From Oscillospiraceae bacterium (lineage in GTDB: Bacteria > Bacillota > Clostridia > Oscillospirales > Oscillospiraceae), in contig JAFRDL010000043.1 of NCBI GenBank assembly GCA_017411265.1, positions 1 through 48,968 on the forward strand: a DNA stretch of 48,968 bases, given 5' to 3'. Of this stretch, positions 15,297-23,951 are shown in pieces; the stretch's first letter is position 1, and the number at the start of each line of letters is the position of its first letter. Position numbers and translations under genes: made by a program. The notes under the pieces were generated by a model, which saw only the letters and a list, made by a program, of their open reading frames with translations, did not search any database and was not told the DNA's origin.

Positions 15297-16394
15297 ATGA
15301 AGATCTGTCATCTGACAAGCGCCCACCCCCAGGAGGATATCCGGATCTTTCAGAAGGAATGCGTCTCTCTGGCGCGCCGGGGATACGAGACGTATCAGAT
15401 CTCCTGCGGGGATACATACGACAAAAACGGCGTGCATCTCATCGGCGTGGGCGCCCCGGAGCGGGGCCGGGCCGGGCGGATGCTCCGCGTCACACGCAGG
15501 ATCTATGAAGCCGCCCTCCGCCTGGACGCCGATGTGTATCACTTTCACGACCCGGAACTGCTGCCCTGCGGAGTGCGGCTCAAGCGGCGGGGGAAAAAGG
15601 TGATCTTCGACTCCCACGAGGACGTGGCGGCCCAGATCCGGGACAAGGGCTGGATCCCCGCGCCGCTGCGGGCCCTGGCCTCCCGGCTGTACCGGGTCTA
15701 TGAGACCTGTGCGGTCCGGCGCTTTGACGCCGTGGTGGCGGCTACGCCTCACATCGGGGAGACGTTTGCCGGCCGGGCCCGGCGGGTGGTGGTGGTCAAC
15801 AACTACCCCATGCTGGACGACGTGCGGTTCCAGGATCGCCCCTTTGAGGAGCGGGACCGGGCGGTCTGCTACGCCGGGGGCATCAGCGAGGTCCGGGGGG
15901 AAAAGGTGATGGTGGAGGCCATGCGGGACGTGAACGCCGTTCTTCGTCTGGCCGGGAACCACAAAAAGGAAACCGTCGGCTCCATGGGCGGCGGCCGCTG
16001 AGGAGGCGAGAAACGTATGGTCGAATACATCGGAACGCTGGACCGGGCCGGGATCAACGCCCTGTACGCCGACAGCCGGGCCGGAATCGTCCTCTATCAG
16101 CCCGCCCGGAACCATTACGAATCCCAGCCCATCAAGCTTTTTGAGTTCATGGCCGCCGGTCTGCCGGTGGTCGCCTCGGATTTTCCTCTGTGGAGGAAGC
16201 TCGTGGAGGGCAGCGGCTGCGGCCTGTGCGTGGACCCCACGGACCCGGAGGCGGTGCGGGCGGCCTGCCTGCGGCTGCTGGACGATCCCGCCCTGGCCCG
16301 GAGCATGGGGGAAAAGGGCCGCGAGGCCGTGACGGCGGGGTATAACTGGAGCGTCGAGGAGAAAAAACTCTTCGAGCTGTACGACAGCCTGTAA
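15297..16394 (+). pseudogene. GT4 family glycosyltransferase split by an in-frame TGA
   Basis: Two open segments in the same frame make up one GT4 enzyme. The first (15297-16001, 234 residues) starts M-K-I-C-H-L-T-S-A-H-P and holds the N-terminal lobe with F-H-D-P-E-L and D-S-H-E-D-V, plus the beginning of the C-lobe (V-C-Y-A-G-G-I-S-E-V-R-G). The second (ATG 16017-16394, 125 residues) continues V-E-Y-I-G-T-L-D-R and holds the donor-binding P-I-K-L-F-E-F-M-A-A-G-L-P. Compared with the family as I know it, almost no residues are missing; only the TGA at 15999-16001 interrupts. AGGAGG (16001-16006) overlaps this stop and lies ten bases before the second ATG, so re-initiation could make both halves. 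It may be a nonsense mutation, a sequencing error or a functional split enzyme. Confidence 0.75.
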
Positions 16395-16427
16395 GAACGC
16401 TGCGGGGGCCGGGATCGGAAAAAAAGA

Positions 16428-16456
16428 TTGCGTTTCCGCCCCCGTTCTGCTAATAT
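16428..16456 (+). promoter_or_regulatory. Sigma-70 type promoter of the main glycosyltransferase operon
   Basis: TTGCGT (16428-16433) and TAATAT (16451-16456) with a 17-base spacer, 52 bases before the sugar transferase ATG. Confidence 0.7.
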
Positions 16457-16508
16457 TTATACGGGATAATTCGGCTTTTGACCGCATTTTTTGCGTCGGA
16501 GAGATCAT

Positions 16509-17882
16509 ATGAGCGAAGATATGGGAAAAAACAAAAAAAACCGGCACGGTATCGTGGGGCTTGTGTTCAACCTGCTCCTGACCGGACTGTCGGTTTTCAT
16601 TTTTTACCGCGTCTATATCAGGGCTTACGACAGCTTCGCCCACTATTTCTTCCGGGGCATCCAGCTGCTGCTCCTGCTGTATGCGTTTTTGCTGGTGCTG
16701 TTTCTCTCCCTGTACGGCGGCTACCGCATCCGGCAATCCCGGACGAGGGAGCTGATCTTCTCGTTCCTGATGGCCGGAGCCCTCGCCAACGCCATTATCT
16801 ACGCCTCCTTCTGCCTTGTCGCCAAGCGGATGCTGCCGCTCTACGGCATTCTCCTCATCATGGCGCTTCAGCTTGTCACGGCGCTGGCCGTTTATATCCT
16901 GGCCCGGATCCTTATTCCCATGCTGGAGCCCGCGATCCCGGCGCTGTACATCCGGGGCGATGCCGAGTGGGACAACGAGGTCCTGCGGAAATTCGACAAC
17001 CGGCGCACCCCTTACCAGCCCCGGGACACCGTGTACGGCAGCGAGGGCTGGGAGAGGCTCCGGGCGGCCATGAGGCCGTACGAGGCCGTGCTGGTGGGGG
17101 ACGTGGATCCCGCGCTTCGGCAGGAGATCGTGGGGTACTGCTTCCGCACCGGGCGCAAGGTGCTGCTGATCCCCAATATGACGGACATCGTGGTGGGCAG
17201 CGCCCAGCCCATCGTCATGGGCGACTATCTGCTGTACGATCTGAACACCCAGGGCAGCGACGTGCCCTATCTGGCGGCGAAGAGACTGCTGGATATCCTG
17301 GCCTCGGCGATCGGTCTGCTGATCCTCAGTCCGCTGATGCTGATCACGGCTCTGTGCATCAAGCTGCAGGACGGGGGCCCGGTGTTTTACCGGCAGATCC
17401 GGCTCACCCGGGGCGGGCGGATGTTCCGCCTTACCACATTCCGCAGCATGATCGTGGACGCGGAGTCCCGGACCGGCGCCGTGCTGGCGGGGAAGAGCGA
17501 CGACCGCATCACCCCGGTGGGCAGGGTGATCCGGGCCACCCGGATCGACGAGCTGCCCCAGCTCTGGAACATCCTGAAAGGGGACATGACCCTGGTGGGA
17601 CCCCGGCCGGAGCGTCCGGAATTCTATGAAAAGATCTGCGCCGAGTATCCGGAGTTCGATTACCGGCTCAAGGTCAAGGCCGGGCTGACCGGGTACGCCC
17701 AGCTGTACGGCAAGTACAACACCTCCTTTGCCGACAAGGCCCGTCTGGATATGTACTACATCCAGCACGCCTCTTTCCTGTGGGATCTGCAGATGATCTT
17801 CTATACGCTGAAGATCATTTTCATCCGGGAGAGCACGGAGGGCGTGGAAACGGAAGACCGGGAGGATGCCGTCGTCCACTGA
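16509..17882 (+). CDS. Polyprenyl-phosphate sugar-1-phosphate transferase (priming glycosyltransferase)
   Basis: A 457-residue WbaP/CpsE-like protein. Four or five membrane segments occupy about residues 14-140, followed by a soluble nucleotide-binding-like region and then the bacterial sugar transferase domain from residue 258 (K-R-L-L-D-I-L), with G-P-V-F-Y-R-Q, D-E-L-P-Q-L-W-N-I-L-K-G-D-M and V-G-P-R-P-E-R-P. It should transfer a sugar-1-phosphate from a UDP-sugar to undecaprenyl phosphate, the first step of repeat-unit assembly. ATG 16509 is used, with GGAGAG just upstream; a TTG six codons earlier is possible. It opens the long plus-strand series of glycosyltransferases behind a good promoter, which fits the initiating role. 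Confidence 0.92.
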   Translation: MSEDMGKNKKNRHGIVGLVFNLLLTGLSVFIFYRVYIRAYDSFAHYFFRGIQLLLLLYAFLLVLFLSLYGGYRIRQSRTRELIFSFLMAGALANAIIYASFCLVAKRMLPLYGILLIMALQLVTALAVYILARILIPMLEPAIPALYIRGDAEWDNEVLRKFDNRRTPYQPRDTVYGSEGWERLRAAMRPYEAVLVGDVDPALRQEIVGYCFRTGRKVLLIPNMTDIVVGSAQPIVMGDYLLYDLNTQGSDVPYLAAKRLLDILASAIGLLILSPLMLITALCIKLQDGGPVFYRQIRLTRGGRMFRLTTFRSMIVDAESRTGAVLAGKSDDRITPVGRVIRATRIDELPQLWNILKGDMTLVGPRPERPEFYEKICAEYPEFDYRLKVKAGLTGYAQLYGKYNTSFADKARLDMYYIQHASFLWDLQMIFYTLKIIFIRESTEGVETEDREDAVVH

Positions 17883-17950
17883 AAGCATGAACAATCTCAA
17901 CGGATCGGCGGCGTCTTTGGCCGCCGACCCTGCTGTGAGGAGAGGACTGG

Positions 17951-19072
17951 ATGAGGATCCTGATCGCCGGACGGGGATATTCCGACCGGGACAAGGAACA
18001 AATGGGGATCTTTGAATGGGACCAGGCCCGGGCCCTGGCGGCGGCGGGCCACGACGTGCGTTTTGCCGCCGTGGACACCCGTTCGGTCCGGCACGGCCGG
18101 CCCCTGGGCTTCCGGCAGTTCGACCATGAGGGGATGACCGTTTACTACGAATCCCTGCCGGGCGTGCCCGGCTCCCTCCAGCGCCGGGTGCAGAGCCTGG
18201 CCTCCGTCCGCCTGTGGCAGGGCGTCCGTCGGAGCGGATGGACGCCGGACGTGGTCCACGCCCATTTCGGCGCCAGCGTGCTGGAGCCGGCCAAAAGACG
18301 GGGGATCCCCTGCGTCTATACGGAACACCTGTCCATGGTCAACCGGGAGAGTCTTTCTCCCGGAGAGCTGTCCTGGCTGCGGCACACCTATTCGCTGCCG
18401 GACCGCCTGATCTGCGTCAGCCGGCCTTTGGCGGACAGCGTGCGGGAGCACACGGGGGTCCCCGCCCGGGTCGTCTGCAACGTGGTGGACACGGAGACCT
18501 TTTCCCGCCGGGAGACGGTCCCGTCCGCCGGCCCGTTCCGCTTTGCCGCGGCGGGAAATCTGATCGAGAGAAAAGGCTACGATCTCCTGCTGGACGCGCT
18601 GGCGGAGGTCCGCGCCAGGGGCTTCGACGCCGTGCTCGCCGTGGCGGGCGGCGGCGAGGAGGAGTCTGCGCTGCGGGAGCAGGCCGTCCGTCTGGGGCTG
18701 GAGGACAGGGTGGAATTCCTCGGCCGCCGGCCGCGAACGGAGATCGCGGAGCTTTACTGCCGTTCCGACGCCTTTGTGCTGGCGTCCCGCCGGGAGACCT
18801 TCGGCGTGGTATATATCGAGGCCATGGCCGCCGGTCTGCCGGTGATCGCCACCGTGTGCGGCGGACCGGAGGATTTTGTCCGGGAGGACAACGGCATCCT
18901 GATCCCCCCGGAGGACGTGAGGGCTCTGGCGGACGCCATGGAGCGGATGATCCGTACACGGGACCGCTACGACAGCGACGCCATCGCCCGCTTCGCCCGG
19001 GACAGCTTTTCTCCCGGGGCCGTTGCCGCCGAGCTGGAGAGGATCTACCGGGAAATCTGCCCGAAGGTCTGA
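17951..19072 (+). CDS. GT4 family glycosyltransferase
   Basis: A 373-residue GT-B enzyme starting M-R-I-L-I-A-G-R-G. It has H-A-H-F-G-A-S and Y-T-E-H-L-S in the N-lobe and the GT4 E-x7-E motif E-T-F-G-V-V-Y-I-E followed by A-M-A-A-G-L-P in the C-lobe, with G-N-L-I-E-R-K-G-Y-D introducing that lobe. It is expected to act on the cytoplasmic lipid-linked glycan; specificity unknown. GAGGAGAGGA precedes the ATG. The 68-base gap before it contains a small hairpin (TCGGCGGC at 17905 with GCCGCCGA at 17920). It resembles the GT4 gene at 21165, including the same Y-T/V-T-E-H context, and may be its paralogue. Confidence 0.9.
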   Translation: MRILIAGRGYSDRDKEQMGIFEWDQARALAAAGHDVRFAAVDTRSVRHGRPLGFRQFDHEGMTVYYESLPGVPGSLQRRVQSLASVRLWQGVRRSGWTPDVVHAHFGASVLEPAKRRGIPCVYTEHLSMVNRESLSPGELSWLRHTYSLPDRLICVSRPLADSVREHTGVPARVVCNVVDTETFSRRETVPSAGPFRFAAAGNLIERKGYDLLLDALAEVRARGFDAVLAVAGGGEEESALREQAVRLGLEDRVEFLGRRPRTEIAELYCRSDAFVLASRRETFGVVYIEAMAAGLPVIATVCGGPEDFVREDNGILIPPEDVRALADAMERMIRTRDRYDSDAIARFARDSFSPGAVAAELERIYREICPKV

Positions 19073-19085
19073 AGGAGAAACGGAT

Positions 19086-20039
19086 ATGCCTGTTGTTTCC
19101 ATCGTCGTTCCCGTTTATAACGTGGAGAGCTATCTCCGCCCGTGCGTGGAGAGCGTCCTGGCCCAGACCATGACGGACTGGGAGCTGTTTCTGGTGGATG
19201 ACGGCTCCGCGGACGCCTCCGGCGCCATCGTCCGGGAATATGCGGCCCGGGACAGTCGGATCCGCGGCGTCTTTCAGGAGAACGCCGGGGCAGGGGCGGC
19301 CAGGAACCGGGGACTGGAGCTGGCAGAGGGAGAGTACGTTGCTTTTCTGGACTCCGACGACCGGTACGAGCCGGAAATGCTGGAGACCCTTCTGGCTGCC
19401 ATCCGTCGGGAGAGGGCGGACGTCGCCGCCTGCGGCGCGATCATGTGCTGGGAGGACGGCAGAGAGCCGGAGAAGATGCCTCTCCGCGCCCAGGTGCTGG
19501 ACGGTACGGACGCCGTGATGGAGCATTTCTTCCGGCAGGAGCAGGGCATCAGCGGGATCTGGAACAAGCTCTACCGAAGGGATCGGATCGGGGAGATCCG
19601 TTTTCGGCCCTTCGTCCGGGCCCAGGACACGATGTTCAATTTCGAAGTGCTGTCCCGCTGCGGGAAGTGCGTGAATGTTTCCCCCTGCCTGTACGATTAT
19701 CTCAAGCGGGAGGGAAGCCTGACCGGGGAGAGCTTCAGCCCCCGGAAAATGGATGTGGTCCGCGTATGGCGGGAGATCTGGCGGCGGACGGAGACGGAAT
19801 TCCCCACGCTGGCTCCCGCGGCCGCGGAAAAGACGGTCCGCGAGACGGACCGCCTGCTCTGCATGGGCATGGCCTCGGGCCATCCCGCCTGGCGTGCCCT
19901 CCGACGGGAGCTGGCGAACGTGCACAACGAGCTCTATCTGCGCCAGTTCTCAGGATCGGTCCCCGCGCGGAAACGGGCGGCGGACGCCCTGTTCCGCGTG
20001 TCGCCGGAGCTGTACTACCGTCTGGCCCGCCGGGGCTGA
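19086..20039 (+). CDS. GT2 family glycosyltransferase
   Basis: A 317-residue GT-A enzyme with S-I-V-V-P-V-Y-N-V (residues 5-13), V-D-D-G-S (about 37-41) and metal-binding F-L-D-S-D-D-R (about 88-94); G-I-W-N-K-L-Y-R later in the chain matches the common GT2 acceptor-side motif. It is cytoplasmic and likely adds one sugar of the repeat unit. ATG 19086 follows AAGGAG at about 19073, and the previous gene ends 13 bases earlier. The frame is open further back into the previous gene but that part is not family-like. Confidence 0.9.
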   Translation: MPVVSIVVPVYNVESYLRPCVESVLAQTMTDWELFLVDDGSADASGAIVREYAARDSRIRGVFQENAGAGAARNRGLELAEGEYVAFLDSDDRYEPEMLETLLAAIRRERADVAACGAIMCWEDGREPEKMPLRAQVLDGTDAVMEHFFRQEQGISGIWNKLYRRDRIGEIRFRPFVRAQDTMFNFEVLSRCGKCVNVSPCLYDYLKREGSLTGESFSPRKMDVVRVWREIWRRTETEFPTLAPAAAEKTVRETDRLLCMGMASGHPAWRALRRELANVHNELYLRQFSGSVPARKRAADALFRVSPELYYRLARRG

Positions 20040-20081
20040 ACCCCCGGGCCGGGATTGCGCTTGACCCATGGGAGGAGAGCC

Positions 20082-21164
20082 ATGCGGATACTTTATATCA
20101 CCTATGTCGATTTCAACAGGGCGACCTCCGGCTCCGGCGTGCGCCCGGGGAAAATGTACCGCGCCTTTCTGCAGGAGGGGCATCAGGTCAAGCTGCTCAC
20201 CGGCTCCCAGGAGCGCACCCGCCGGGAGGAGCGCCGTTCGGATGTGGCGGATATTTCCGCCTGGCTGGACGAAAACAGGCCGGAGATCTGCTATATCGAA
20301 TCTCCGGGGCAGCCCATCCTGTGGCGGGAGGACCGGGCTCTGATCCGGAAGATCCACGCCATGGGGATCCCCATCGGCTATTTTTACCGGGATTTTTACT
20401 GGCGCTTCCCCGACCTCTATCCCCGTCGAAAGGATCCGGCAGGGCGGCTGAAGGACCTGTGGCTGGATCACCTGCAGAGACAGACCGACGCCCTTTTGAA
20501 CTGTGCGGATATCGTCTATTTCCCTTCCCGGGGAGCGGCGGGGTATTTCTCCTACCGGGATATGCGCGCCCTGCCCCCGGCGGGGGAGGAGCGGGATTTC
20601 GAGAGCCGCCCGGAGCCCAACGTGTGCATCTACGTGGGCGGATTGAGCGGAGGCTACGGCGGAGAGACGCTGCTGCGGGCTTTTGAACTGCTCAACCGGG
20701 GAGAGGTATGCTATCCGCTCATCCTCTGCTGTCGGGAAAAGGAGCGGGACGCGATCCCTGCGGATCTGCGGAACGCCCCCTGGCTGGAGATCCGGCACAC
20801 CTCCGGGGACGGGCTGGCGCCCCTGTATGCCCGGGCCTCTCTGGCGGTGCTGCCGATCCGGCGTACGGCCTACACCGATATTGCCGTGAACGTAAAGTTT
20901 TTTGAGTATCTCAGCTACGGCCTGCCCATCGCCTGCACGGACGCTGCCGCCGTGGCGGAGCTGGTGGAGAAAAACGGCGTTGGCTTGACCGGGGGAGATT
21001 CTCCGGAGGCCATCGCCGAAACGGTCCGCGCCATGCTCTCCGACCCGGAGCGGCTGGAGCGCTGGAGGGAAAAGGCCTTTCGCTGCGTGAAGGAAGAAAA
21101 CCTGTGGATCCACAGGGTCCGTCAGGTGGTCCGGGAACTGGGGGAAAAAGGGGAGGGGCGCTGA
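20082..21164 (+). CDS. GT4-like glycosyltransferase
   Basis: A 360-residue GT-B protein beginning M-R-I-L-Y-I-T-Y-V-D-F. The C-lobe includes C-I-Y-V-G-G-L-S-G-G-Y-G and N-V-K-F-F-E-Y-L-S-Y-G-L-P. Y-F-Y-R-D-F-Y-W-R-F in the N-lobe marks a distinct subgroup of GT4-type enzymes of clostridial capsule loci. The classic E-x7-E is not clear, the second half being represented by F-F-E-Y, so donor type is open. ATG 20082 follows GGAGGAGAG. It ends with TGA directly followed by the next ATG, so the two are co-translated. Confidence 0.82.
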   Translation: MRILYITYVDFNRATSGSGVRPGKMYRAFLQEGHQVKLLTGSQERTRREERRSDVADISAWLDENRPEICYIESPGQPILWREDRALIRKIHAMGIPIGYFYRDFYWRFPDLYPRRKDPAGRLKDLWLDHLQRQTDALLNCADIVYFPSRGAAGYFSYRDMRALPPAGEERDFESRPEPNVCIYVGGLSGGYGGETLLRAFELLNRGEVCYPLILCCREKERDAIPADLRNAPWLEIRHTSGDGLAPLYARASLAVLPIRRTAYTDIAVNVKFFEYLSYGLPIACTDAAAVAELVEKNGVGLTGGDSPEAIAETVRAMLSDPERLERWREKAFRCVKEENLWIHRVRQVVRELGEKGEGR

Positions 21165-22283
21165 ATGCACATCCTGATCCTTCCCTCCTGGTATCCCACG
21201 GAGGACGAACCGCTCCGGGGCTCCTTTTTTGCCGAACAGGCGGAGGCCCTGGCCGCTTCCGGACACCGGGTGAGCGTGTTTCCTGTTTTCAACGACGCCC
21301 CGGCTTCCTGCCGGGTGGAAAAGCGGATCCGGGGAAACCTCACGGAATATGCCGTCCACGTGAAGCCCCTCCGTTTCCATTTGACCTGGTTCCGGGTGGT
21401 CCGGACCATGGCCCGGCTGATCCGCCGGGAGCTGGCAGGTGCGAAGCCGGATATCATTCATGTCCACTCCTACGCGGCCGCCCGGTATGCCCGGGCGCTG
21501 AAAGCGCTGTTTCGCATCCCTTATGTGGTCACCGAGCACGTGAGCTGGTTTGAGCGGGGGATCCTGTCTCCCAAAGCCCTCCGGGAGGCGGCCCGGGGCT
21601 ATGGCGCTGCGGACGCGGTGATCGCCGTGAGCGCCGGCCTTCGGGAACAGATCCGACCCCTCTGCGGGAGAAAAAACGTCCGGATCGTTCCCAATATGGT
21701 GAACGACCGTTTCCTGAAAACTCCTCTGGACCGGGAGGAGAGAGAAACGTTCGAATTCCTCTCCGTAGCATCCCTCCACCCGTACAAGGGCCATGACGTG
21801 CTGCTGCGGGCCTTCGCCCGGACGGCGGCGGAGCACGGCGGCGTCCGGCTCACGATCTGCGGCGACGGGCCGGAAAGGCCAAACCTGGAGATCCTGGCCG
21901 GAGAGCTCGGACTCCGGGACCGGGTCGCCTTCCCCGGCGCCGTTTCCCGGGAGGAAGTAGCGGAACGGCTGCGGCGCTGCCGCGCGTTCGTCCTGGCCAG
22001 CCGGATCGAGACCTTTGGGATCGTATATCTGGAGGCCATGGCCTGCGGCCGCCCCATCCTCATGACGAAGACCGGCGCCTGGGAGCAGTTGGCCCTGCCG
22101 GAGACCGGGATCGCCGTGGACATCGACGATGAGGACGCTCTGGCGGCGGCCATGGGGACTATGATCCGAAACTACGACCGTTACGATCCGGAGCGGATCC
22201 GGGAATACTGCCGGGACCGTTTTTCTCCGGAGGCGGTCTGCCGTCAGCTGACGGCGATCTACGAAGAGACGGTCCGTCGATAA
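21165..22283 (+). CDS. GT4 family glycosyltransferase
   Basis: A 372-residue GT4 enzyme starting M-H-I-L-I-L-P-S-W-Y-P, with H-V-H-S-Y and V-T-E-H-V-S in the N-lobe and E-T-F-G-I-V-Y-L-E-A-M-A-C-G-R-P in the donor-binding lobe. The ATG touches the previous stop codon; GGGGAGGGG inside the upstream gene end is the ribosome site. It should add a sugar to the lipid-linked unit in the cytoplasm. It is the last glycosyltransferase before the flippase gene, with a gap of 36 bases. Confidence 0.9.
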   Translation: MHILILPSWYPTEDEPLRGSFFAEQAEALAASGHRVSVFPVFNDAPASCRVEKRIRGNLTEYAVHVKPLRFHLTWFRVVRTMARLIRRELAGAKPDIIHVHSYAAARYARALKALFRIPYVVTEHVSWFERGILSPKALREAARGYGAADAVIAVSAGLREQIRPLCGRKNVRIVPNMVNDRFLKTPLDREERETFEFLSVASLHPYKGHDVLLRAFARTAAEHGGVRLTICGDGPERPNLEILAGELGLRDRVAFPGAVSREEVAERLRRCRAFVLASRIETFGIVYLEAMACGRPILMTKTGAWEQLALPETGIAVDIDDEDALAAAMGTMIRNYDRYDPERIREYCRDRFSPEAVCRQLTAIYEETVRR

Positions 22284-22319
22284 AAACCCCCGGGAGCACC
22301 GGTAAAAGGATTTTTTGAT

Positions 22320-23894
22320 ATGTCCTCAAGAACCTCCAATTCGGCAAAAAACGTATCCACCAGTCTGTTCGGACAGGTACTCGCCATTGCGCTGAACTTT
22401 GCTGTCCGCACGGTCTTCATCTATACCCTCACCGAGAGCTATCTGGGGATCAACGGCCTGCTGAGCAGCATCCTGTCGGTGCTCACGCTCACGGACCTGG
22501 GGCTGGCCAATGTGATGGTGTACGCCCTCTTCAAGCCCATGGCGGAGAGGGACGTGGAAAAGGCCAAATCTCTGCTGCGCTTTTACCGGAACGCCTTCCG
22601 GACGGTGGGGCTGGTTTTCTTTGCCCTTGGCATGGCGCTGCTTCCGTTCCTGCCGTACCTGGCCAAGGGCTCCACCGACCTGGTGGATCTGAAGCTGGTC
22701 TATTTCCTCTATGTCCTGGATACGCTCAGCTCCTACCTGTTTTTCGCTTACATGCAGAGCGTGCCCAACGCGGATCAGAAGAGCTACCGGCTCGCCGGCA
22801 TCCACTACATCTCGGAGATCGCGACGGCGGCGGTGCGCTGCCTGTGCCTGCTGCTCTTCCGGAAGACGCCGGCCCTGTCCTTTTACGTTTACGCGGGCGT
22901 AGGCGTTCTCTCCAAGGCGCTCATCAATATCGTCCGCAACGGCAAGATCCGCCGTTTGTATCCCTGGACGAAGGACCGGGAGGTCACGCCCCTGGCCCGG
23001 GAGGACCGGAACGATATCCTGAAAAATGCGGCGGGCATTACTACCTCCCGGATCTGTTCCGTGCTGAACGACGGGATCGACAGCACCATCGTCTCCGCTC
23101 TGGTGGGGCTGGCGGAAACGGGCATCTTTTCCAACTATATTTTCATCCGCCGGTATCTCCACAAGATCCTGTCGTCCATTTTCGGCTCCATCCACGCCAG
23201 CATCGGGAATCTGTTCGCGGTGGAGTCCCGGGAGAAAAAGGAGTCCTTTTTCAAATCCCTGCAGCTGATGTACTTTTGGACGTACGGCTTCTGTGCCATC
23301 TGCCTGTGGATGCTGTACGATGTGTTCATCACCGTCGTGTGGCACACGCGGCTGCTCTCCCAGTTCTGTGTGTTCCTCCTGGTTTTCAACTTCCTCATCG
23401 AGGGCATCGCGGGGGCTGCGGTGAAATACCGGGACGTGGCCGGGATGTACTGGAAGACCCGATACCGGTATATCATCTCCTCCGTTTTCAATGCCGTGAT
23501 CTCCGTTGTCCTGACGGGCCCCCTGCACATGGGCGTGGCGGGCGCACTTCTGGGCACCACGGCCAGCCTGGTGATCATGCTGAGCTATGATCCGGTGATC
23601 GTCTACCGGGACATCTTCCAAAAAAAGGCGAGGGAGTATTACCGGACCTATTTTCTGCTGCTGTTTCTGGCCTTGGGGACCGGGGCGCTGGTCCATGTTC
23701 TGGGGCTGCCGTTTTCCGGGTACACGTGGGGCAACCTTGTCATTCGGCTGCTTCTGTGCCTGGCGGTGCCCAACGGCCTGGGGTATCTGATCTTCCGGAA
23801 GGATCCCCGTGTCATCTATCTGCGCGATACGGCGCTGGGACTGTGGCGGCGCATCCTCGCCAAAGTGAGACGCCGGGGCGGGGCCGGCGCGTGA
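22320..23894 (+). CDS. Wzx-type polysaccharide flippase (MOP superfamily)
   Basis: A 524-residue integral membrane protein with about 12-14 hydrophobic segments and no signal peptide. The start N-S-A-K-N-V-S-T-S-L-F-G-Q and the Y-L-G-I-N-G-L-L-S-S-I-L-S-V-L-T-L-T-D-L-G-L block (about residues 41-62) are those of Gram-positive capsule flippases. It should move undecaprenyl-linked repeat units to the outer membrane face, after which a Wzy-type polymerase acts. Presence of a flippase and absence of an ABC exporter indicates a Wzx/Wzy pathway. AAAAGGA precedes the ATG. Confidence 0.9.
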   Translation: MSSRTSNSAKNVSTSLFGQVLAIALNFAVRTVFIYTLTESYLGINGLLSSILSVLTLTDLGLANVMVYALFKPMAERDVEKAKSLLRFYRNAFRTVGLVFFALGMALLPFLPYLAKGSTDLVDLKLVYFLYVLDTLSSYLFFAYMQSVPNADQKSYRLAGIHYISEIATAAVRCLCLLLFRKTPALSFYVYAGVGVLSKALINIVRNGKIRRLYPWTKDREVTPLAREDRNDILKNAAGITTSRICSVLNDGIDSTIVSALVGLAETGIFSNYIFIRRYLHKILSSIFGSIHASIGNLFAVESREKKESFFKSLQLMYFWTYGFCAICLWMLYDVFITVVWHTRLLSQFCVFLLVFNFLIEGIAGAAVKYRDVAGMYWKTRYRYIISSVFNAVISVVLTGPLHMGVAGALLGTTASLVIMLSYDPVIVYRDIFQKKAREYYRTYFLLLFLALGTGALVHVLGLPFSGYTWGNLVIRLLLCLAVPNGLGYLIFRKDPRVIYLRDTALGLWRRILAKVRRRGGAGA

Positions 23895-23951
23895 CGCATA
23901 AAACCGAAATCTCAACGATTCAGATAAAGTTAAGATAAAGAAGGTACAAAA

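Noticed and set aside
15999..16001. TGA as a selenocysteine codon
   Set aside because: GT4 enzymes have no Cys/Sec at this place, and a ribosome site immediately follows; nonsense mutation or split gene is simpler.
15213..17900. An 895-codon minus-strand frame over the split GT4 and sugar transferase genes
   Set aside because: Composition is typical of a shadow frame (His/Gln/Pro-rich), and it covers two promoters and genes with clear motifs.
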